NCBI GenBank assembly: GCA_002733915.1 | Contig: NVXN01000001.1 | Span: 394,107 to 399,753, forward strand | Direction of reading: 5' to 3' | From: Aequorivita sp. | GTDB lineage: Bacteria; Bacteroidota; Bacteroidia; Flavobacteriales; Flavobacteriaceae | Length of the DNA stretch: 5,647 bases | Shown here: positions 1-5,277 of the stretch, piece by piece | How the letters are laid out: each line of letters begins with the position of its first letter | Numbering within the stretch: the first letter of the stretch is position 1 | The notes under the pieces: generated by a model | Databases searched by the model: none | What the model was told of the DNA's origin: nothing | What the model saw: the letters and a program-made list of their open reading frames with translations, nothing else | Translations under genes and position numbers: made by a program

Positions 1-320
1 TTGCAAATGAAGCAGAAAAAACGCTCCACCTAAAAGCTTTTGCGGGCGAACCAACGGACCATACGGTTATACCCTTCGGAAAAGGTATTTGTGGACAAGT
101 GGCCGTTAGCAATAAAAATTTTGTGGTGCCGGATGTAAAAGCTCAGGACAACTACATTGCGTGCAGCCTCACTGTAAAATCCGAGATTGTAATTCCGCTT
201 TTTAAGGATGGGAAAAACATTGGGCAGATCGATATCGATTCGCACGTAGAAGACCCTTTTTCGCAAGAAGACGAGCGCTTTTTGGAATGGGTTAATGAAG
301 AAGTTGCGAAAATCCTATAA
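1..320 (+). CDS. GAF-domain protein, free methionine-(R)-sulfoxide reductase-like (5' end missing)
   Basis: This is the C-terminal 105 residues of a GAF-domain protein; the reading frame is open from base 3 and the true start lies off the left edge. Free methionine-(R)-sulfoxide reductase (fRMsr, E. coli YebR/MsrC) is a roughly 165-residue cytosolic GAF protein that reduces free Met-R-sulfoxide. The fragment carries its hallmarks: GKGICG (Cys at fragment residue 30), PDV, YIACS (Cys 54), SEIVIPL and GQIDIDS (Asp 77 and Asp 79). By recalled E. coli numbering these match Cys94, Cys118 (catalytic), Glu125, Asp141 and Asp143 without a gap. The position matching Cys84 is His 20, so one of the family's three redox cysteines is absent. 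The residue after the catalytic cysteine is Ser rather than the usual Asp. The GAF fold is near certain and fRMsr-like ancestry is likely. Actual reductase activity is less sure, and a related GAF protein with another role is possible. Confidence 0.82.
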   Translation, partial: ANEAEKTLHLKAFAGEPTDHTVIPFGKGICGQVAVSNKNFVVPDVKAQDNYIACSLTVKSEIVIPLFKDGKNIGQIDIDSHVEDPFSQEDERFLEWVNEEVAKIL

Positions 321-321
321 A

Positions 322-1578
322 CTACATTCCCGTTCTAATTGCTTCCACAGGATCCAATTTTGAAGCTGAAATAGCTGGAAGAATTCCTGAAATCAAACCA
401 ATTGCAGCAGAAATTGCGGTACCAATGAACATATTCCAAGGCGAGAGAATAAATTCAAAATCACCCGTAAAACTAGAAGCGATTATTGAAACTATAAATA
501 CCAAAAACAGTCCGATCAATCCGCCAATTACTGAAAGAATAACAGCTTCAAACAAAAATTGAAATAGGATAAATTTATTCTTTGCACCCAAAGATTTTTG
601 AATACCAATTAAATTAGTTCTTTCCTTCACACTCACAAACATAATATTGGCAATACCAAAACCGCCAACCAAGAGTGAAAATCCACTTATTATCAAACCT
701 ATAACATTCATACTTCCCGTAATTTCATCTATGAAATCAGCAAAACCCTGTAATTGATTTATAAAAAAGTTGCTTATTTCGTCAGGTTTTAATCCTCTTT
801 TGGTTCGAAGTTGTTGGGTGAGCATTGCTTTAAATTCGGCAATATCCACATCTTTTTCGGGCTTTATAACTATCTGCGGAAAAGTGTTTTTATTATTATC
901 CCCATAAATTCTTCGCACTACGTTTACGGGCATCCAAATAGAAGTATCCTTTGAATTTCCAAAAATACCTGCGCCTTCTTTTTCCAAAACGCCGATTACA
1001 TTGAATTTTCTTCCATACACGCGCACTTCCTTACCAATGGCGGTTGCCGCATCGCCAAAAAGCTGATTGGCAATTTCATCTCCCAAAACAATTACCATGG
1101 AACCGCTATTTGATTCAGATCCATTAAAAAAACGGCCTTCGGAAAGCTGCAATGATTCAATATAATAATAACTATCTGTCACCGCGCCAATAGGCACATT
1201 ATCAACTTGCCTATCTTCGTATTTTACACTTTCATTGGGCACATTCAATGTAAATGTTGCAGCCTCAATATTCGGTGTGTTTCTTTCCAGATATTGATAT
1301 TCATCAAAAGTAACATCGGGAAATTGTTGCCACTTCCAACGCGGAATATCCGTTGGTCCAAAGTTGAAACGCATAATAATTATAGTACTATTGTCTAGCC
1401 CGCTGATGCTGCCCTCAATTTCACGTTTTAAGGAATCAACCGCCGCCAATACCGCGATAATGGAAAAAATACCGATTGTAACGCCCACCAACGAAAGAAA
1501 AGTCCGTAATTTATTGTTTCGAAGCGCATTGAGCGCAAAATTGAAACTTTCCTTTAAAACGCGAAGGTATATTAGCAT
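322..1578 (-). CDS. MacB/FtsX-family ABC transporter permease, ATPase subunit not fused
   Basis: This 418-residue inner-membrane protein has the MacB-type layout: a short cytoplasmic N-terminus with an amphipathic stretch, a first membrane segment at about residues 26-47, a large periplasmic domain (about 48-290, MacB_PCD-like), then three membrane segments at about 293-314, 340-368 and 383-403 forming the FtsX domain. Family signatures are LRTFLSLVGVTIGI after TM1, the cytoplasmic loop VKERTNLIGIQKSLGA (317-332) and the C-terminal LDPVEAIR. Such permeases pair with a LolD/MacB-type ATPase and transmit ATP-driven motion to the periplasm, for efflux, lipoprotein release or envelope functions. 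No Walker A or ABC signature is present and no ATPase gene is nearby, so partner and substrate are unknown. The ATG at 1578 is chosen because the MLIYLRVLKESFNFALNALR start is typical of the family. No Shine-Dalgarno precedes it. The gene diverges from purH and ends one base from the GAF gene's stop. Confidence 0.9.
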   Translation of the reverse strand: MLIYLRVLKESFNFALNALRNNKLRTFLSLVGVTIGIFSIIAVLAAVDSLKREIEGSISGLDNSTIIIMRFNFGPTDIPRWKWQQFPDVTFDEYQYLERNTPNIEAATFTLNVPNESVKYEDRQVDNVPIGAVTDSYYYIESLQLSEGRFFNGSESNSGSMVIVLGDEIANQLFGDAATAIGKEVRVYGRKFNVIGVLEKEGAGIFGNSKDTSIWMPVNVVRRIYGDNNKNTFPQIVIKPEKDVDIAEFKAMLTQQLRTKRGLKPDEISNFFINQLQGFADFIDEITGSMNVIGLIISGFSLLVGGFGIANIMFVSVKERTNLIGIQKSLGAKNKFILFQFLFEAVILSVIGGLIGLFLVFIVSIIASSFTGDFEFILSPWNMFIGTAISAAIGLISGILPAISASKLDPVEAIRTGM

Positions 1579-1606
1579 TTATAACTTTAGATTAATGATT
1601 GGAAGT

Positions 1607-1620
1607 TTTCAACTTTCAAC
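1607..1620. repeat. Tandem heptamer TTTCAAC x2 in the divergent intergenic region
   Basis: TTTCAAC occurs twice head to tail (1607-1613 and 1614-1620). It lies 29 bases upstream of the permease start. The second copy sits inside the decamer AACTTTCAAC (1611-1620), which recurs exactly at 3294-3303 in the mreB leader. Just downstream, TCAAC-T-CCC, AAA, GGGTTGA (1616-1634) can fold into a small bulged hairpin. The repeat is plain in the sequence; any function is unknown, and it may be simple AT-rich drift. Confidence 0.6.
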
Positions 1621-1676
1621 TCCCAAAGGGTTGATAAAATTATGAAAAGTAAGACGTTTTCTCTGCTGTTATGTTA

Positions 1677-1684
1677 CAAATTTA
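1677..1684 (-). promoter_or_regulatory. Candidate -7 box (TAAATTTG) for the permease gene
   Basis: Read on the minus strand this is TAAATTTG, a full match to the Bacteroidetes sigma factor -7 consensus TAnnTTTG. Transcription would start near 1670 and give a leader of about 90 bases before the ATG at 1578. No TTG-type -33 element is visible at the expected distance, which would place it near 1702-1710, so the call rests on the -7 box alone. It lies only 13 bases from the oppositely directed purH box. Confidence 0.35.
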
Positions 1685-1697
1685 CTATGCAATTATG

Positions 1698-1705
1698 TAC
1701 TTTTG
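1698..1705 (+). promoter_or_regulatory. Candidate -7 box (TACTTTTG) for purH
   Basis: TACTTTTG matches the Bacteroidetes -7 consensus TAnnTTTG. Transcription would begin about 5-8 bases downstream, near 1711, leaving a leader of only about 12 bases before the purH ATG at 1723. The -33 region is weak: TTA at 1674-1676 rather than TTG, with a 21-base spacer. The box lies at the expected place for purH, which has no other obvious promoter. With so short a leader there is no room for a riboswitch. Confidence 0.55.
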
Positions 1706-1722
1706 CTCCTTAATTTTCGATA

Positions 1723-3255
1723 ATGAACAGTTCCAAAAAGATTACATCCGCTTTAATTTCCGTATTCAGCAAAGAAGGCCTCGCCCCCATTGTTAAAAAA
1801 CTACACGAACAGAACGTAAAAATCTACTCTACCGGAGGCACCGAAAAGTTTATAAATGACCTTGGCATTGAAGTAATTGCGGTAGAAGACATTACAGATT
1901 ATCCTTCCATTTTGGGCGGGCGCGTAAAGACACTTCACCCAAAAGTCTTTGGTGGAATTTTGAATAGGCAGGATAATAAAAGTGATGTAGCCGAAATGGC
2001 ACAATATAACATTCCGCAGATAGATGCCGTGATCGTGGATTTGTATCCTTTTGAAAAGACCGTTGCTTCGGGCGCTTCGGAAGCAGATATTATTGAAAAA
2101 ATAGACATTGGCGGAATTTCCTTGATTCGCGCCGCAGCAAAGAATTTTAAAGATACCATTTGTGTTTCCTCAGTGGACGATTACGGAGAGTTTTTGGAAT
2201 TGATTTCAGCAAACAATGGCGAAATCTCATTAAAAGACCGCAAGCGTTTTGCAGCAAAATCTTTTAACGTTTCTTCAAATTACGATACCGCGATTTTTAA
2301 CTATTTCAACAAAGAAGAAAAATTGCCTGCTTTTAAATTGAGTGAAACCAACGGGCAGGAACTTCGATACGGCGAAAACCCGCACCAAAAAGGATATTTC
2401 TTCGGAAATTTTGATGAAATGTTCACCAAACTTCACGGAAAGGAACTGAGCTACAACAACCTTTTGGACGTTGATGCTGCGGTAAATTTGATGAACGAGT
2501 TTAAAGGCGAAGCACCCACATTTGCCATTTTAAAACACAACAATGCCTGCGGAATTGCACAGCGCGAAACCATCCAGCAAGCATATATGGCAGCATTGGC
2601 GGGCGATCCCGTTTCGGCTTTTGGAGGAATTTTAATCAGCAATGTGGAAATTGACGAAGTTACCGCCAATGAAATCCACGAACTTTTCTGCGAAGTGGTA
2701 ATAGCACCCTCATTTTCAGCAAAAGCACAGGAAATTTTAGAAGGAAAAAAGAACCGAATTTTGTTGATTCAGAAAGAAATAACACTACCTTCAACAACCG
2801 TGAGAACTTGTTTGAACGGCGTTTTGGTACAGGATAAAGACAATATTATAGACAGTGCTGAAATTTTAACGCACGCCACAAACAATAAACCCAATTCCGA
2901 AGAGTTAGAAGACTTGTTATTCGCTTCAAAAATTTGCAAGCACACAAAGAGCAACACAATTGTTTTGGCAAAAGGAAAACAACTTTGCGCCAGCGGAACC
3001 GGCCAAACCAGCCGTGTGGACGCGTTACGCCAAGCAATAGAAAAAGCTAAAGCCTTTAATTTTAATCTTGAAGGTGCCGTAATGGCAAGTGATGCTTTTT
3101 TCCCGTTTCCCGATTGTGTGGAAATTGCGGACAAGGCAGGAATAACAGCGGTAATCCAGCCCGGAGGGTCAATCAAGGACCAATTGAGCATCGATTATTG
3201 CAACGAAAATGAAATGGCAATGGTATTTACCGGAACGCGCCATTTTAAGCATTAA
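1723..3255 (+). CDS. purH: Bifunctional AICAR formyltransferase / IMP cyclohydrolase
   Basis: PurH carries out the last two steps of de novo purine synthesis in the cytosol: 10-formyl-THF-dependent formylation of AICAR to FAICAR, then ring closure to IMP. At 510 residues it is full length. The N-terminal MGS-like cyclohydrolase domain (about 1-150) has STGGTEKF (36-43), GGRVKTLHP (65-73), DLYPF (106-110) and IDIGGISLIRAAAKN (127-141). These supply the equivalents of human ATIC Lys66, Tyr104, Asp125 and Lys137, here Lys69, Tyr108, Asp128 and Lys140. The transformylase domain has RYGENPHQ (215-222), SYNNLLDVDAA (243-253) and LKHNNACG (270-277), with the catalytic Lys271-His272 pair. It also has DPVSAFGG (295-302), KSN (409-411), GTGQTSRVD (425-433) and the C-terminal RHFKH. 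The ATG fits the family start (KKITSALISVF). No truncation or frameshift is seen. It has its own candidate promoter and is followed 64 bases later by mreB on the same strand. Confidence 0.98.
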   Translation: MNSSKKITSALISVFSKEGLAPIVKKLHEQNVKIYSTGGTEKFINDLGIEVIAVEDITDYPSILGGRVKTLHPKVFGGILNRQDNKSDVAEMAQYNIPQIDAVIVDLYPFEKTVASGASEADIIEKIDIGGISLIRAAAKNFKDTICVSSVDDYGEFLELISANNGEISLKDRKRFAAKSFNVSSNYDTAIFNYFNKEEKLPAFKLSETNGQELRYGENPHQKGYFFGNFDEMFTKLHGKELSYNNLLDVDAAVNLMNEFKGEAPTFAILKHNNACGIAQRETIQQAYMAALAGDPVSAFGGILISNVEIDEVTANEIHELFCEVVIAPSFSAKAQEILEGKKNRILLIQKEITLPSTTVRTCLNGVLVQDKDNIIDSAEILTHATNNKPNSEELEDLLFASKICKHTKSNTIVLAKGKQLCASGTGQTSRVDALRQAIEKAKAFNFNLEGAVMASDAFFPFPDCVEIADKAGITAVIQPGGSIKDQLSIDYCNENEMAMVFTGTRHFKH

Positions 3256-3262
3256 ATTTTAT

Positions 3263-3270
3263 TACATTTG
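3263..3270 (+). promoter_or_regulatory. Candidate -7 box (TACATTTG) for the mreBCD operon
   Basis: TACATTTG is a perfect TAnnTTTG match, beginning 8 bases after the purH stop. Transcription would start near 3276, giving a leader of about 44 bases to the mreB ATG at 3320. The -33 region would lie inside the last codons of purH; only a weak TTTT (3243-3246) is seen there. No terminator-like hairpin separates purH from this box, so mreB may be transcribed both from here and by read-through from purH. Confidence 0.6.
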
Positions 3271-3283
3271 TTAAAAACCAAAC

Positions 3284-3295
3284 TTAACACGTTAA
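3284..3295. repeat. Short inverted repeat TTAAC-AC-GTTAA in the mreB leader
   Basis: Five-base arms TTAAC and GTTAA are separated by two bases, just downstream of the predicted mreB transcription start and 24 bases before the start codon. The size and position would suit a half-site pair for a small dimeric regulator. Arms this short and AT-rich arise readily by chance, and no regulator is known to me for this site. The right arm overlaps the AACTTTCAAC decamer (3294-3303) shared with the permease upstream region. Confidence 0.3.
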
Positions 3296-3319
3296 CTTTC
3301 AACACCACCAACTTACACT

Positions 3320-4348
3320 ATGGGATTTTTTGACTTCCTGACTGAAGAAATAGCAATTGACTTGGGTACCGCAAATACCCTGATAATCCATAACGACAAA
3401 GTTGTTGTGGACGCCCCCTCAATTGTTGCACGCGACCGAACTACGGGGAAAATAATTGCCGTGGGCCGAGAAGCCGCAATGATGCAGGGAAAGACCCACG
3501 AGAACATTAAAACCATCCGCCCTTTAAAAGATGGTGTAATTGCAGATTTTGACGCGAGTGAAAAGATGATAAACATGTTTATCAGTGATATTCCCGCGCT
3601 AAAAAAGAAATGGTTGAAACCTTCGTTGCGGATGGTGGTTTGTATTCCGAGTGGAATTACTGAAGTTGAAATGCGTGCAGTAAAAGAAAGTGCCGAAAGA
3701 GTAAACGGAAAGGAAGTTTATTTGATTCACGAGCCTATGGCAGCCGCCATTGGTATTGGTGTTGACATTATGCAACCAAAAGGAAATATGGTTGTAGACA
3801 TAGGGGGTGGAACTACCGAAATTGCCGTAATCGCTCTTGGAGGAATTGTTTGCGACAAATCCATAAAAATTGCAGGCGACGTTTTCACGAACGATATTGT
3901 GTATTATATGCGCACCCAACATAATCTTTATGTGGGTGAAAGAACTGCTGAAAAAATAAAAATACAGATTGGCGCTGCAACTGAAGACTTAGAGCTTCCA
4001 CCGGACGAAATGGACGTGCAGGGTCGTGATTTGCTTACAGGAAAACCTAAGCAAGTTCAAACTTCTTATAGAGAAATTGCAAAAGCATTGGATAAATCCA
4101 TTCTTCGCATTGAGGATGCTGTAATGGAAACCCTTTCGCAAACACCCCCAGAACTCGCTGCAGATATATACAACACCGGGATTTATCTTGCAGGTGGTGG
4201 TTCGATGCTTCGCGGATTGGACAAAAGACTTTCGCAAAAAACCGATCTTCCGGTTTATATTGCTGAAGACCCATTACGCGCTGTAGTTCGTGGAACTGGT
4301 ATTTGCTTAAAAAACCTGAACAAATATAAAAGCGTGCTGATTAAATAG
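3320..4348 (+). CDS. mreB: Rod shape-determining actin homologue MreB
   Basis: MreB is the bacterial actin that forms membrane-bound antiparallel filaments on the cytoplasmic face and orients the Rod complex during lateral wall synthesis. The 342-residue length is normal. The short hydrophobic N-terminus MGFFDFL could act as an amphipathic membrane anchor. The actin-fold nucleotide motifs are all present: phosphate 1 DLGTANT (14-20), the catalytic-glutamate region IHEPMAAAIG (136-145, Glu138), phosphate 2 DIGGGTTE (160-167) and the adenosine motif AGGGSMLRG (291-299). KTIRPLKDGVIADF (64-77) is typical of MreB as opposed to ParM or FtsA. The start is set by the conserved N-terminus; there is no Shine-Dalgarno. 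It is the first gene of the mre operon, 98 bases ahead of mreC. Nothing is missing or unusual in the protein. Confidence 0.98.
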   Translation: MGFFDFLTEEIAIDLGTANTLIIHNDKVVVDAPSIVARDRTTGKIIAVGREAAMMQGKTHENIKTIRPLKDGVIADFDASEKMINMFISDIPALKKKWLKPSLRMVVCIPSGITEVEMRAVKESAERVNGKEVYLIHEPMAAAIGIGVDIMQPKGNMVVDIGGGTTEIAVIALGGIVCDKSIKIAGDVFTNDIVYYMRTQHNLYVGERTAEKIKIQIGAATEDLELPPDEMDVQGRDLLTGKPKQVQTSYREIAKALDKSILRIEDAVMETLSQTPPELAADIYNTGIYLAGGGSMLRGLDKRLSQKTDLPVYIAEDPLRAVVRGTGICLKNLNKYKSVLIK

Positions 4349-4377
4349 TTTTCAGAAAAACCATTTCACTGAAAACT
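4347..4377 (+). promoter_or_regulatory. Nine-base-pair hairpin directly after mreB
   Basis: AGTTTTCAG (4347-4355) and CTGAAAACT (4369-4377) are exact reverse complements around a 13-base loop. The left arm begins inside the mreB stop codon. In the loop AAA (4358-4360) and TTT (4364-4366) could add three further pairs. No run of U follows, only TTTAAAG, so it is a poor intrinsic terminator. It could be a leaky attenuator, a 3' stabiliser or a processing site that sets MreB above MreC. The inverted repeat is seen directly; the role is inferred. Confidence 0.5.
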
Positions 4378-4401
4378 TTAAAGAATAATTGCCCATTTAT
4401 G

Positions 4402-4450
4402 GCGTTGCTCCCATTAGAAAGCAGAATATTTTAACCCCACAAAGCAATGC
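4402..4450 (+). promoter_or_regulatory. Possible helix covering the mreC start codon
   Basis: GCGTTGCT (4402-4409) can pair with AGCAATGC (4443-4450) as eight continuous pairs with one G-U, around a 33-base loop. The right arm contains the mreC AUG (4447-4449). The TGCT of the left arm could instead pair with AGCA at 4420-4423 in a smaller hairpin that would leave the AUG free. The two folds exclude each other. Eight pairs across a 33-base loop can occur by chance, so this is a low-confidence structural candidate. Confidence 0.25.
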
Positions 4451-5277
4451 AGCAGATTATATTTTTCTTCATTCGGAATAAAAATTTCCTGTTGTTTGCC
4501 GTGCTTTTCACAATTTCCGTAGCGCTCACTATCCAAACGCACAATTATCACAACGACAAATATATAAGCTCTGCCAATTTTATAACGGGAGGAATATTTA
4601 CTTTCAGAAATAATATTGCTGATTATCTGAACCTCGGCAAGGAAAATGAACAATTACTGCAGGAAAATTTAATGCTTCGGAAGAAATTGGACCAATTCAA
4701 GGAAGCAGTAAAGGTCGCGAAACTTGACAGCACCGTACTTCCCAATAAATTCAATTATTTCACTGCACGGGTAATCAACAACAATTATTCAAAAACAAAA
4801 AATCAGCTCACGCTCGATAAAGGCAGAAGCGATAGCTTAAAAATAGACCTTGGCGTAATTTCCTCCAAAGGAATTGTAGGTATTGTGAGCGATGTTTCGG
4901 AAAATTACGCAACCGTGCAATCTATTTTGAATACCGAAAGTAGAATAAATGCAAAGCATAAAAATTCGGGACATTTCGGCTCCCTAAAATGGGATACAAA
5001 AAAACCAAACGTTATTCAATTAGTTGACATCCCTAGAATTGCACCGCTTGCAAAAGGCGACACTATTGTAACTAGTGGGCGTTCTACCATTTTTCCCGAG
5101 GGCCTGTTAATTGGTACCATAAGAGATTTTCAACTTGATAAAGACAATAATTATTATTATGTGAACATTGATCTTTTCAATGATATGACAAGTCTGGAAC
5201 ATGTATATTTAATAGAAAATAACGAAGCAAAAGAGATTTTGGAATTGGAAAAAAGAGTTGAAGATGTCGAACAGTGA
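4447..5277 (+). CDS. mreC: Rod shape-determining protein MreC
   Basis: MreC is a bitopic inner-membrane protein whose periplasmic part binds and activates the elongation transpeptidase PBP2 and links it to MreB through MreD. This 276-residue protein has a short cytoplasmic N-terminus, one membrane segment at about residues 13-29, a predicted coiled coil at about 62-92 (KENEQLLQENLMLRKK) that would drive dimerisation, and then the two beta-barrel subdomains. Family motifs are LTLDKGRSDSL (121-131), GVISSKGIVGIVSDV (136-150), GDTIVTSG (204-211) and FPEGLLIG (216-223). A charged helical tail (about 260-276) ends the protein. The ATG at 4447 is the only candidate start because an in-frame TAA lies at 4432-4434; no Shine-Dalgarno is present. 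The gene is 98 bases after mreB, and its last 14 bases overlap mreD. Confidence 0.96.
   Translation: MQQIIFFFIRNKNFLLFAVLFTISVALTIQTHNYHNDKYISSANFITGGIFTFRNNIADYLNLGKENEQLLQENLMLRKKLDQFKEAVKVAKLDSTVLPNKFNYFTARVINNNYSKTKNQLTLDKGRSDSLKIDLGVISSKGIVGIVSDVSENYATVQSILNTESRINAKHKNSGHFGSLKWDTKKPNVIQLVDIPRIAPLAKGDTIVTSGRSTIFPEGLLIGTIRDFQLDKDNNYYYVNIDLFNDMTSLEHVYLIENNEAKEILELEKRVEDVEQ

Noticed and set aside
1364..1645. 93-codon plus-strand open frame over the permease start and part of the intergenic region
   Set aside because: Most of it is antisense to the permease N-terminus, including TM1. The apparent peptide has no family resemblance and no promoter box lies upstream in the right orientation.
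1706..1722. Purine riboswitch or other leader RNA ahead of purH
   Set aside because: The predicted leader is only about a dozen bases and the whole intergenic region shows no purine aptamer-like three-way junction.
2769..3191. 140-codon open frame on the minus strand inside purH
   Set aside because: It lies wholly antisense to strongly conserved purH codons, has no promoter or family resemblance, and its composition reflects the reverse complement of purH.
3284..3295. Operator for a named regulator in the mreB leader
   Set aside because: The five-base AT-rich arms match no regulator site I can name, so it is recorded only as an inverted repeat.
3599..3922. 107-codon open frame on the minus strand inside mreB
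   Set aside because: It is antisense to conserved mreB motifs, its peptide is low in recognisable features, and there is no independent evidence of expression.
4347..4377. Intrinsic terminator ending the operon after mreB
   Set aside because: The stem is AT-rich and is not followed by a run of T, and mreC and mreD follow in the usual operon order. It is kept only as a hairpin of unknown role.
4414..4653. 79-codon minus-strand open frame across the mreC start
   Set aside because: It is antisense to the mreC start and membrane segment; the peptide is explained as a shadow of that coding sequence.
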